A stretch of DNA of 64,000 nt from Microbacteriaceae bacterium (GTDB taxonomy: Bacteria > Actinomycetota > Actinomycetes > Actinomycetales > Microbacteriaceae): positions 1-64,000 of the forward strand of contig JAHBSP010000002.1 in assembly GCA_019639055.1 (NCBI GenBank), written 5' to 3'. Below, piece by piece: positions 16,601-24,166 of this stretch; position 1 is the first letter of the stretch, and the number at the start of each line of letters is the position of its first letter. The notes beneath the pieces were generated by a model that did no database searches, had not been told where the DNA came from, and was given only the letters and a program-made list of their open reading frames with translations. The position numbers and the translations under genes are program-made.

Positions 16601-17210
16601 TTTCCTTATTGATAAGGCTGAGAGTTTCCAAGTATCTACACTTATGGATGCAGCGAACACTTCAAGGGATCGAATAATTTTCACCCCAGGTTACGAACAA
16701 TTGGGAGGTGCTAAAGTTCCCGGGCATCTTCTAGGAGAAATTAGTATCCCATCCGGCAGAGTACTGCTTTCAGCAATGATTGCTAGAGCGCGTGAAGAGC
16801 TGACAATCATCTCTTCACTCAAGCCAGAACAAATTGAACCTGGTAAAAATACTGGGGCTTTCGCCTTCCAGCAACTGCTTGAACAAATTCGCGATTTGGA
16901 TCGCTCTCCAGAATCTGGAGAAATTGGTGACTTTATGTTGCTGGATCTTGCTGCGCGATTACAAGAATTAAGTGTGAATACCGTCCTCGGCTTCTCAAAG
17001 AACTTTAGATTGATTGCTTACACGGAGGATGCTGTTGTAGGCATTCAGACGGATGAGGACCTTCTAGGAGCCACGCTTCGGGAAACACTGCGGGTGGTTC
17101 CTAAGCATCTCGAAGTGCTTTCCTGGAAGTATTTGCGCATCCTCAGTTTTGACTTATTTGCAGACCCAGGTGCTCAGGCAGAAAAAATCAAGGCGGCGCT
17201 CGATGCCTAG
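13689..17210 (+). CDS. DUF4011 / SF1 helicase-like protein with degenerate ATPase motifs
   Basis: A 1173-residue protein. The N-terminal part (about 1-235) has DUF4011 features: GGANPLERFVD, the helical ARANTLKRTRGIFASALAIG segment, and LLPIIIRPLTI with LNPALVRLL. A superfamily-1 helicase-like region follows, but key residues are changed. Walker A reads PAGSGITQT near residue 269 with no lysine, the DEAS box near 795 reads DAAS, and GDxxQLPPTSF reads ADEQTQIPTSF. The late motif region SAMIARAREELTIISSL is well kept. The middle (about 350-780) is an inserted helical, coiled-coil-rich block. So it looks like a conserved pseudo-helicase, perhaps binding nucleic acid without ATP-driven movement. 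A 60-residue gene overlaps its end. Confidence 0.75.
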   Translation: MSGVDAAFLREEIAAIGGANPLERFVDSPTARIDLSSAHPSGLASLMSGRLTRLSALVRDDLASRLAVRAAENITARANTLKRTRGIFASALAIGTIGWQFEGKDYLLPIIIRPLTIKQVGKDFDLRLVDRAKLNPALVRLLASQYQVHIDGSKLISIAFEDGVFRPQTVIERIKGLTAHIGGVNIQSRILVSVFTEVAPGMLTASENLSHPLLEALENSDAHSNQEDEGLVAGLAHAKGRYILDADEQQQRVIRAVSAGKSLLVHTPAGSGITQTVVNSLAELVAQNKRVLVVAPAAATLDAVTARFESVGLHGITVTNNNLVRSAIKSILRFEKAKPAATEEVDEALSKLETVLGSYRDALTEVDPITGKNILEVLNKIAELSMQQTAPQTEVRFSQETVENLSNSLTEAAAMIEKIATLGQFSEKFSDTPWYGAKLTSVEQSQELLQNATKLKETYLPRLLANADTVFSGTPLPQYQNLRQIGERLNLLLGIRNSLDSFKPVVFQRPIKDLVKATSPERKLADMSKADRRRLKALAKEYVRPGANVPELHSALSEVEEQFYRWHTLVESGIDPQVPAGLDGLLVTWQSTSEMIQSLDNVLEPTHAGSLFMMDTGELTKLLDRLCEPSLYLENLKDRAELLEAISGLGLNEFIADLTERHVPTESVKLELELAWWQSALENILLNNRALLGANTDVLARLEADFKLVDETNQSHNAMLLNWQQANKWNLGISEFNAEAVALKQSLKDQNLSSRTLALIAPNLSKVVAPIWLSSPYLVPEIDSSIKFDAVFLLDAASTTLAENIPAILRAKQVVAFADEQTQIPTSFDIGIIDGKEVATIREPSAFQQLAAVLPVYSLSRRYRPTGIDLAKVVDTNVYAEKLEGYPWSGSFLGNKSVQYKTVEKIQSGEDALITTEVQQPEIAAVVEEVIRHAIASPGRSLMVLTANQKQVPALVSAISQSFADRPALANFLIDKAESFQVSTLMDAANTSRDRIIFTPGYEQLGGAKVPGHLLGEISIPSGRVLLSAMIARAREELTIISSLKPEQIEPGKNTGAFAFQQLLEQIRDLDRSPESGEIGDFMLLDLAARLQELSVNTVLGFSKNFRLIAYTEDAVVGIQTDEDLLGATLRETLRVVPKHLEVLSWKYLRILSFDLFADPGAQAEKIKAALDA

Positions 17211-17385
17211 AAGGGGCAGAAGAGTCCGTACCAAACCCGCACCGGGTAGCGATCCAACGCCAGGTAAAAGCGCGGTTCTCGGGAACAAAGAGACTGAGGC
17301 ACTAGATGCGGGGGAGGCAGAGCTTAATAAGCAGAGTGACCGACTAGAAGAGTTGAAGAGACAAAAGCCTCCGCATTATTCCTAA
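17203..17385 (+). CDS. Small basic/charged protein coupled to the DUF4011 gene
   Basis: A 60-residue protein beginning MPRRGRRVRTKPAPGSDPTP and ending in a Glu/Leu/Lys-rich helix (AGEAELNKQSDRLEELKRQK). The ATG overlaps the end of the DUF4011 gene by 8 bp in another frame, so translation is probably coupled and the two products may interact. The arginine-rich start would suit nucleic-acid binding, but that is inference; no family is recognised. Confidence 0.65.
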   Translation: MPRRGRRVRTKPAPGSDPTPGKSAVLGNKETEALDAGEAELNKQSDRLEELKRQKPPHYS

Positions 17386-17420
17386 TGCTTCTCCGTATTC
17401 GGTATTCCGCCTTGCGGTCT

Positions 17421-17834
17421 CTACTTCTTTTGAAGCAGGTCTCTGATCTCTTTAAGGAGTGCGACCTGCTCGACATCTAGCGGGACAGTTGTGGCAGCAG
17501 TGGCCTCTTCCTCTTTCTTCTGCATATGTTCAGCAAGACTCCGAAGCTTATTGATTGGAACAATCAGCACGAAGTAGACAGCAAGTGCAACTAGTAGGAA
17601 ATTAATTGTTGCGGTGAGGATGGGGCCAATCAGGAATTTAGCGCCATTGATGTCGAAGTTGCCGATGTTATCAAGATTGGGTTCACCAAATATTGCTGCA
17701 ACTAGTGGAGTAATTAGACCGTTGACCAGTGCGGTGACTATGGCAGTAAATGCTGCACCGATAACTACACCAACTGCTAAATCAATTGCGGAGCCTTTGG
17801 TGATGAAATCTTTGAAGCCTTTAATCATTGACAT
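17421..17834 (-). CDS. mscL: Large-conductance mechanosensitive channel
   Basis: A 137-residue MscL. The pore-lining first helix carries DLAVGVVIGAAFTAIVTALVNGLITP, the second membrane helix is at about residues 74-97, and the C-terminal bundle follows (LRSLAEHMQKKEEEA). Homopentamers open under membrane tension and save cells from hypo-osmotic shock. The gene lies 6 nt behind the 5-FTHF cyclo-ligase stop and is cotranscribed with it. Confidence 0.95.
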   Translation of the reverse strand: MSMIKGFKDFITKGSAIDLAVGVVIGAAFTAIVTALVNGLITPLVAAIFGEPNLDNIGNFDINGAKFLIGPILTATINFLLVALAVYFVLIVPINKLRSLAEHMQKKEEEATAATTVPLDVEQVALLKEIRDLLQKK

Positions 17835-17840
17835 GTTGGT

Positions 17841-18425
17841 TTACCTTTCAAATCGGTGAATTTTCGATTCTGTAACAGCGCCGGAAATTGGTTCATCATA
17901 TTGATTCGATGGCACTGAATCGAAAACTTCATTCTCAAAAACTACCGCATAGATCGGGGGTTTATTAGCCATTGAGCCAATTGTTTTATCAAAATATCCC
18001 TTACCCCAACCCATGCGCATTCCATCTTTACCTACACTGGCTGCTGGGATAATCATCAGGTCTGCGTCGTTGACCGCAATCGGTCCTAAAAGATTTCCAA
18101 TAGCCTCAGGCATTCCGAAAAGCCCGATAGTTTCGCCCTCGTTGTTGGCTACAACCCAATCCAGAAGCCCGTCCTCACGAGAGATTGGTAGCAATACAGT
18201 TATTTCTTGAGCTATCGCCCAATTTAGAAATTCTCTTGTGTTTGGTTCTGTAGCCGAGGAAAGATAGCAAGAAATGGTTTTAACTCCAAGTGAATTACAT
18301 AGCTCTTTTAGGTTCTCAGTAAAGCCGAGACTTGCTGCATCGTACTGCTGAGCAGTGAGAGCCTTTCGGCCCTGTCGAATATTTGCTCTCAGCGCCTGTT
18401 TTTCTTCTCTTACAGTTGATTCCAT
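17841..18425 (-). CDS. 5-formyltetrahydrofolate cyclo-ligase
   Basis: A 194-residue member of the 5-FTHF cyclo-ligase family, which converts 5-formyl-THF to 5,10-methenyl-THF using ATP. The family motifs KQALRANIRQGRKAL (N-terminal basic helix), DLMIIPAASVGKDGMRMGWGKGYFDK (substrate and ATP site) and the final PISGAVTE stretch are visible. The ATG start lies 6 nt behind a TAGCAT box on the minus strand, consistent with leaderless expression. It is divergent from galU with only 38 bp between the starts, and upstream of mscL in one unit. Confidence 0.92.
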   Translation of the reverse strand: MESTVREEKQALRANIRQGRKALTAQQYDAASLGFTENLKELCNSLGVKTISCYLSSATEPNTREFLNWAIAQEITVLLPISREDGLLDWVVANNEGETIGLFGMPEAIGNLLGPIAVNDADLMIIPAASVGKDGMRMGWGKGYFDKTIGSMANKPPIYAVVFENEVFDSVPSNQYDEPISGAVTESKIHRFER

Positions 18426-18463
18426 GTAGTAATGCTAGCCCGAAAGCCGCTAAGGTTAACTGC

Positions 18464-19345
18464 GTGAGTATCACTAAAGCTGTTGTTCCAGCCGCTGGAT
18501 TAGGCACTAGATTCCTTCCGGCAACGAAGGCGCTACCCAAAGAGATGCTGCCGGTTGTCGATAAGCCAGCTATCCAATATGTTCTTGAAGAAGCGGTAGC
18601 TGCAGGCCTCGATGATGTGCTTATGGTCATTGGCAGGAATAAATTCTCTATTCAAGATCATTTCGATGCTGTACCAGAGCTCGAAGCAAATTTACAGAAA
18701 AAGGGTGACCAAAAACGCCTTGATGAGGTTGTTGAATCAAGCGACCTAGCAGATATTTTTTATGTACGTCAGGGAGAACCTCGTGGACTCGGGCATGCCG
18801 TTTCTAAAGCGAAGTCACATGTAGAAGGGGAAGCCTTTGCAGTCCTGCTCGGGGATGACCTAATTGATGAATCGAACTATGTGCTTCCAGACATGATTAA
18901 AGCTCATGAAAAGCACGGGGCAACGATTTTGGCACTTATGGAAGTTCCAATCGATCACATTCACCTTTACGGCGCAGCTGCAGTGGAGAAAACTGATGAT
19001 CCAAATATCGTAAAAGTTACTGGGCTTATTGAAAAACCTGCGGCAAAAGACGCTCCGTCTAATTTGGCAGTAATCGGTCGTTATATTCTGCAACCGAATG
19101 TTTTTAGTGTTTTGGAAGAGACCCCTCCGGGTAAAGGGGGAGAGATTCAACTTACTGATGCCCTCCAGAAAATGGCGGTAGAGAATATCGCTGGCGGAGT
19201 TTACGGGGTAATTTTCCGTGGGCGTAGATATGACACTGGTGACAAGCTCGACTACATCAAAGCGATTCTTCAGATTGCAGTAGATCGTCCCGATTTAGGG
19301 CCAGATCTTACGCCATGGTTGAAGAAGTTTACAGCGGAGTTATAA
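18464..19345 (+). CDS. galU: UTP-glucose-1-phosphate uridylyltransferase
   Basis: A 293-residue nucleotidyltransferase making UDP-glucose. The N-terminal signature AVVPAAGLGTRFLPATKALP, then KEMLPVVDKPAIQYVLEEA, the RQGEPRGLGHAV segment and GDDLIDES (metal-binding Asp) identify GalU. The start is GTG 18464: TAAGGT (18451-18456) lies 7 nt upstream, so the message is probably leaderless. A longer reading from upstream would run into the divergent promoter. The product feeds glycan and trehalose synthesis. Confidence 0.94.
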   Translation: MSITKAVVPAAGLGTRFLPATKALPKEMLPVVDKPAIQYVLEEAVAAGLDDVLMVIGRNKFSIQDHFDAVPELEANLQKKGDQKRLDEVVESSDLADIFYVRQGEPRGLGHAVSKAKSHVEGEAFAVLLGDDLIDESNYVLPDMIKAHEKHGATILALMEVPIDHIHLYGAAAVEKTDDPNIVKVTGLIEKPAAKDAPSNLAVIGRYILQPNVFSVLEETPPGKGGEIQLTDALQKMAVENIAGGVYGVIFRGRRYDTGDKLDYIKAILQIAVDRPDLGPDLTPWLKKFTAEL

Positions 19346-19382
19346 GAGTACATAACTAAAAGTAAGGTTTAGGGAGTTCAGT

Positions 19383-19967
19383 GTGGAAATCAACCTACCG
19401 GTGCTAAATTCCGGCGATATTGTTGTGCGCAAACTTCATAAACGTGATGCGCGTATCTTGAATGAAGAATTGGCAATCGGCGCAAACTGGCTTATTCCTT
19501 GGGAAGCGACTAACCCATACGGTCGCACTTCAAGAATTATTAGCACCAAACTGATGCTCAAAACCGCTCGCAAGGGCACACTAATTCCCAGTGTGGTCAC
19601 CTACCAGGGACAGATTGTGGGGCAGTTGAATGTTTCACAGATTTCATGGGGGTCGCTTTCGAGCTGCTCAATCGGGTATTGGATTGCTGAAAGATTTGCG
19701 GGTAAAGGAATAATGACCACAGCCGTCGCCCTGATGATTGATTACCTACTTCTTGATTTGGGTCTTCACAGAGCCGAGATTTGCATCCGTCCGGAGAATA
19801 AAAAGAGTCTCAGAATTGTCGAAAAACTTGGGCTCCGCTTCGAGGGTGTGCGGGAGAGATATATTCACATAAACGGGGAATGGACAAATCATAACTGTTT
19901 TGCTGTGACAAAAGAAGAAATACCAAACGGTTTATTGAGTAAAGTACGCGCGCCTATACAAAATTAG
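19383..19967 (+). CDS. GNAT acetyltransferase, RimJ/RimL type
   Basis: A 194-residue GNAT protein of the ribosomal-protein N-acetyltransferase group. The acetyl-CoA loop appears as IAERFAGKGIMTTAVALMID (about residues 99-118) and the family end motif as ENKKSLRIVEKLGLRFEGVRERY. GGGAG at 19372-19376 precedes the GTG start. It sits between galU and sepX; the same order galU-rimJ-glpR/sepX is, as I recall, found in mycobacteria. The true protein substrate is unknown. Confidence 0.85.
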   Translation: MEINLPVLNSGDIVVRKLHKRDARILNEELAIGANWLIPWEATNPYGRTSRIISTKLMLKTARKGTLIPSVVTYQGQIVGQLNVSQISWGSLSSCSIGYWIAERFAGKGIMTTAVALMIDYLLLDLGLHRAEICIRPENKKSLRIVEKLGLRFEGVRERYIHINGEWTNHNCFAVTKEEIPNGLLSKVRAPIQN

Positions 19968-19993
19968 GCATCTCTCGCTTTAATCTTGAAGTC

Positions 19994-20854
19994 ATGAACC
20001 CTGAAGCGCTGACTGGTGGATTAGTAATTGCAGCATCTGCAGCGCTCTGGATTATTTACCTGCTACCTGGGTGGATCAAAAAGCGCGAATACAATACAAC
20101 CGAGCGTAATGCGGTTCGTCTTAGCCAGACGCTAAGAATTATGGCGGAAACTTCGGAAGTTCCCGAGGCGGTAAAAGCCGAGATTAGCGCACGATCCGCA
20201 AAACTACTTGCTGCTGAACATGCAGCAAAAGAACGCTATGCCGCCGCGGAAGTACAAATGCAAGTTCAGAGGGACTCCGTAAGAGGATATGTCAGAGTCG
20301 GCAAGCTGATTTCTGCAACCGCACTTTTACTAGGGATCGCCTTTATAATTTTTGGTTTCTCCACTCAAGCATGGTCAGTGGTTTACGCAGCAGGGATCGT
20401 CACAATTCTCGGGGCATACTCGTTGAGGGCCTTGAATAAGCGCCCTGTAGCTTCCACACAAACGATTTCAAGGCAGTCGCTGCGCGAATACGCAGTTGCA
20501 GAAAGCGTTGAAGAAGTTCCAGCACCAGTTGTCAGGCGGGTTCAAAACACTGTGCCCAAGCCTCTCTACCTAAGTCGCGAAACAGTTGTGAATAAGCGTG
20601 CGGATGAAGAAATACTGAAACTTGCCCGCGCGGCACTCGCAGACGCCGGCAGGGAATCTGAACAAAAGTTGCGCGAGACTCAGGCTGCTGTTCCGGTTGC
20701 TGCTCCGCGCATCCCTCAGCCACCACGGCAGGTTTCCGCAAAGATATCTGGCGGTATAGCCAGCTCGCTAGAGATTATTGAGTCGGCTGCAGAATCAGAT
20801 AAGGCAGTGCTTAACCGGCTTGACCAGATCTTGAAGAACCGAAAAGTATCTTAG
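19994..20854 (+). CDS. SepX/GlpR-like divisome membrane protein
   Basis: A 286-residue membrane protein. An N-terminal membrane segment (ALTGGLVIAASAALWIIYLL) is followed by PGWIKKREYNTTERNAVRLSQTLRIM, which resembles the conserved cytoplasmic start of SepX/GlpR proteins. Then come a coiled-coil-like stretch (about 60-95), two adjacent membrane helices (about 103-145) and a long Ala/Arg/Glu-rich tail. In Streptomyces and mycobacteria SepX/GlpR stabilises FtsZ rings. The position after galU and a GNAT supports this call. Its last 44 bp overlap the end of the convergent P-type ATPase gene. Confidence 0.7.
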   Translation: MNPEALTGGLVIAASAALWIIYLLPGWIKKREYNTTERNAVRLSQTLRIMAETSEVPEAVKAEISARSAKLLAAEHAAKERYAAAEVQMQVQRDSVRGYVRVGKLISATALLLGIAFIIFGFSTQAWSVVYAAGIVTILGAYSLRALNKRPVASTQTISRQSLREYAVAESVEEVPAPVVRRVQNTVPKPLYLSRETVVNKRADEEILKLARAALADAGRESEQKLRETQAAVPVAAPRIPQPPRQVSAKISGGIASSLEIIESAAESDKAVLNRLDQILKNRKVS

Positions 20855-23201
20855 TAGCGATCAGGAAAACAGCTGCTCCGATAGCGCCAGCAATACCTGA
20901 GACTATAAGCACTGTCTCGTGCCAGGGGTCGAGCAGGAATAGCTGGTTCAGCGGTGTGAAAGTAACCAGCACTGTACCGAGAATCATTGCCCCAACTAAG
21001 AGCACCTTCAGCGGTGAGTAAGGACTTGCTACTTTTAGTAAAACCGCGAAAGCAATAATGTTTACGGTTAGGAATGCCGTTGTGGAGTTCATTACCTGGA
21101 ACTCGATTCCACCACCGTTTACATGTCTAGCAATCAGATAGGCAACATATGTAGTGATGCCGATCACCAGACCACCTGGCACAGCGAGTAGTAGTATGCG
21201 TTTCACGAAGCCGTCCTTGGCGCGTTCATTATTTGGCCAGAGCGCTAAAAAGAATGCTGGAATCCCGATAGTGAACCAAGCGATAACAGTTATATGCCTA
21301 GGAAGGAATGGGAAAGGCACAGCAGTCAAGCCAACAAGCAGCGCAAGAATCACTGAATAGAGTGTTTTGGTAAGGAATAAGTTCGCTACACGTTCAATGT
21401 TCCCGATAACTCTCCGGCCTTCACCAACTGCATGAGGGAGAGTGGCAAATGAGTTATCAAGGAGCACGATTCTGGCAACTGCACGGCTTGCCGGAGAACC
21501 ACTCCCCATTGCAACCCCGACATCCGCATCTTTCAATGCAAGCACATCGTTTACGCCGTCGCCGGTCATTGCCACAGTTTTGCCCCGAGCCTGAAGCGCA
21601 TGCACCATGGCTCGTTTCTGAGCAGGGGCCACCCTTCCGAAAATAGAGTGCTGGCCAACAATCTCTGCCAGTTCTTCTGGGCTATCGGGAAGTGTTCGAG
21701 CATCTACCGGCTCATTCGCGCCGGGGATATTGAGATCGCTAACGACAGCAGCAACAGATTTAGGATTATCGCCGGAGATAACTTTTAGCTCCACATCCTG
21801 TTTAGTGAAGAAGTCAAGTGTGGGGCCGGCTTCTGGACGAATTTTTTGCTCAAGAACAACTATTGCGGCCGGCTCCAGATCTGTGGGAAGTTTCGAATTC
21901 GCGCTGAGAGCATCCTTTGACCTAGCCAATGCAATGACTCGCAATCCTTGCTCGCCAATCCTGTCAGCGGCAGTTAGAGCATCTTTATTGGCAAAAAAGA
22001 GCACATCTGGGGCGCCAAAGATCCAGTGACCGTTGTTATTGAAGGATGCTGAAGACCATTTTCTAAAAGAGGAGAAAGGAACTCTTGACTGTGGTTCCCA
22101 ACGATCGGCAGGGATGTCTTCAAGACCTTCCAAAATCGCTAACGTGCTGGCATTTGGTTTTTCTTCAATAAGCGAAATCGAGAGCACAGCGCTAGCAATA
22201 ATGTTGGAGATCATGGAGTCGCTTTTTTGGTCTTTGGTAGCGAACTGACCGAGTGGAATGATTTCGGCTAGGCGCATCCCATCCTCTGTTAACGTTCCGG
22301 TTTTGTCCGCGCAAACAACATTCACTCTAGCCAACTGTTCAATCGCGGGGAGATCCTGCACCAGAGCATTGAACTTACCGAGTCGAATAACGCCAACAGC
22401 CATTGCAACGCTGGTCATAAGCACTAGCCCCTCAGGTACCATTGGCACAAGTGCCGCCACCATGCCGCGTAAAGCATCGGGGAATGCAGTTTCGCCCTGT
22501 ACGAACCAGAGCTGATTCACAATAGTGAGGATACCTACCGGAATTAGTAGCCAGGTAATGTATTTGAGAATCTGATCAATGCCGCTACGAAGCTGGGAAG
22601 TTGGAGCCCGGAATGCACTCGCTTCGGCAGCTAATTTCACTGCATAAGCATCTTTACCAACCGCAGTAGCTTCCATATAACCTGCACCAGAAACAACGAA
22701 ACTACCAGACAGCAGCTTCTCCGACTCTGCTTTTAGAACGGGATCTGCCTCACCTGTGAGCATTGATTCGTCTACTTCAAGAGCGTGAGAGGAAACAGTG
22801 GTGCCGTCGACTAGTACTTGGTCACCAACGCTTAGTTTGATTAAGTCACCGAGCACAATATCTTCGGCTTCAATTTCTTGCTCGGCACCTTCGCGGACAA
22901 CAGTAGGCTTTGCCTTACCAATAATCGCGAGTCGGTCAAGAGTGTGTTTAGCGCGCACTTCCTGAATCATCCCGACGACACTGTTTACGATAATCAGCAA
23001 GCCAAAAAGGCCGTCAAAGAAATAGCCTGTGCTCATTACCACTAGGAAAAGCACTAAATAAATACCATTGATACGCGTAAAAACGTTGGTACGGAAGATT
23101 TCCGGATAGCTACGGCTAGTTTTTGACTCTACTAAGTTTGTTTGGCCACTGGCGACCCTCTCGCTGATCTCAGCGTTACTAAGCCCCTGCAGGTTAGGCA
23201 T
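20811..23201 (-). CDS. P-type cation-transporting ATPase, CtpE-like
   Basis: A 796-residue P-type ATPase. The phosphorylation site is DKTGTLTE (D299), with the actuator loop LTGEAD, the KMPEGL-type VPEGLVLM membrane motif and MTGDGVNDVLALKDADVGVAMGSGSPASRAVA at the hinge. The length and short N-terminus fit mycobacterial CtpE (about 797 residues), reported as a calcium importer; no heavy-metal-binding domain is present. Calcium as substrate is inference. It starts 8 bp inside the end of dapD, so the two genes are coupled. Confidence 0.82.
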   Translation of the reverse strand: MPNLQGLSNAEISERVASGQTNLVESKTSRSYPEIFRTNVFTRINGIYLVLFLVVMSTGYFFDGLFGLLIIVNSVVGMIQEVRAKHTLDRLAIIGKAKPTVVREGAEQEIEAEDIVLGDLIKLSVGDQVLVDGTTVSSHALEVDESMLTGEADPVLKAESEKLLSGSFVVSGAGYMEATAVGKDAYAVKLAAEASAFRAPTSQLRSGIDQILKYITWLLIPVGILTIVNQLWFVQGETAFPDALRGMVAALVPMVPEGLVLMTSVAMAVGVIRLGKFNALVQDLPAIEQLARVNVVCADKTGTLTEDGMRLAEIIPLGQFATKDQKSDSMISNIIASAVLSISLIEEKPNASTLAILEGLEDIPADRWEPQSRVPFSSFRKWSSASFNNNGHWIFGAPDVLFFANKDALTAADRIGEQGLRVIALARSKDALSANSKLPTDLEPAAIVVLEQKIRPEAGPTLDFFTKQDVELKVISGDNPKSVAAVVSDLNIPGANEPVDARTLPDSPEELAEIVGQHSIFGRVAPAQKRAMVHALQARGKTVAMTGDGVNDVLALKDADVGVAMGSGSPASRAVARIVLLDNSFATLPHAVGEGRRVIGNIERVANLFLTKTLYSVILALLVGLTAVPFPFLPRHITVIAWFTIGIPAFFLALWPNNERAKDGFVKRILLLAVPGGLVIGITTYVAYLIARHVNGGGIEFQVMNSTTAFLTVNIIAFAVLLKVASPYSPLKVLLVGAMILGTVLVTFTPLNQLFLLDPWHETVLIVSGIAGAIGAAVFLIATKILFGSSRSGQAG

Positions 23202-24147
23202 GTAGTACCGGGTTCAACTCGATGCCTTTTCCTGACCTAGCAATAACCTCCACGGCGCCTGTTAGTGAGTTTCTTCTAAAGAGAAGTCCGTTCTGTCCGG
23301 ATAATTCCTTTGCTTTCACTTCTATGGAGTTCTTAGGACCCAAAACCTGCACCTTAGTACCAGCAGTCACATAAAGACCTGCCTCAACCACGCAGTCGTC
23401 ACCTAGAGAAATACCGATACCGGAGTTTGCTCCCAAAAGACTTCTTTCACCAACAGAAACCTTATGAGTGCCACCTCCCGATAGGGTGCCCATGATACTG
23501 GCTCCACCACCGATATCACTCCCGTCACCTATAACAACACCCTGGCTGATTCTGCCCTCAACGATTGAGGTGCCGAGAGTGCCAGCATTGAAGTTTACGA
23601 AACCTTCGTGCATGACTGTTGTCCCGGGGGAAAGGTATGCACCAAGACGCACTCTCTGCACGTCTGCGATACGGACGCGGTCAGGAATCACGTAGTCAAT
23701 AAGTCTAGGAAACTTGTCGTAACTTACCGCAGTGACCCCTTTGCGTTGAAGCCGGACCCGATTTTTTGCAAAGTAGCTGGGCTCTACTGGGCCGTTTGCT
23801 GTCCATACCACATTTGGGAGCACCCCAAAAATGCCGTCAAGATTTATGGAATTTGGTTTTACTAGCCTGAGTGACAATAAGTGAAGTCTTAGATAGGCAT
23901 CCTGAGTATCTGTCACTGGCCCTTGCAGATTTTTAGTCTCGATGAGTGCTGTATCGACGATTACTCCGCGATCATCATCCTGATATTCCTGCGCTGTAAG
24001 TTCTGTCGGCATCAGCCAGCGGTCTTGTTTTTCTGGAAATTCTCCCAGTGTTAGTTCTGGGAACCAGACATCCAACACCTTTGAATCTAATGTTTTGGTA
24101 ACTAATCCAAATCCCCAGGCACTTATTGGTCTCTCTGCTGCACTCAC
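23194..24147 (-). CDS. dapD: Tetrahydrodipicolinate N-succinyltransferase
   Basis: A 317-residue enzyme of the actinobacterial DapD group. It carries the left-handed beta-helix hexapeptide repeats (from about residue 170: GAYLSPGTTVMHEGFVNFNA, then GDGSDIGGGASIMGTLSGGG) and the long N-terminal domain usual in this group. It transfers succinyl from succinyl-CoA to tetrahydrodipicolinate in the lysine/meso-diaminopimelate pathway, the step pairing with DapE. The GTG start at 24147 lies 7 nt behind TAATCT, so the mRNA should be leaderless. Divergent dapE uses the same base pairs as its own -10. Confidence 0.95.
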   Translation of the reverse strand: MSAAERPISAWGFGLVTKTLDSKVLDVWFPELTLGEFPEKQDRWLMPTELTAQEYQDDDRGVIVDTALIETKNLQGPVTDTQDAYLRLHLLSLRLVKPNSINLDGIFGVLPNVVWTANGPVEPSYFAKNRVRLQRKGVTAVSYDKFPRLIDYVIPDRVRIADVQRVRLGAYLSPGTTVMHEGFVNFNAGTLGTSIVEGRISQGVVIGDGSDIGGGASIMGTLSGGGTHKVSVGERSLLGANSGIGISLGDDCVVEAGLYVTAGTKVQVLGPKNSIEVKAKELSGQNGLLFRRNSLTGAVEVIARSGKGIELNPVLHA

Positions 24148-24166
24148 ACAAACTAGATTAGTTTAA
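24148..24166. promoter_or_regulatory. Overlapping divergent -10 boxes of dapD and dapE
   Basis: Only 19 bp separate the two GTG starts. On the plus strand TAGATT (24154-24159) is 7 nt before GTG 24167; on the minus strand TAATCT (24160-24155) is 7 nt before GTG 24147. The two hexamers share five base pairs and sit in the palindrome AAACTAGATTAGTTT (24150-24164). Confidence 0.7.
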
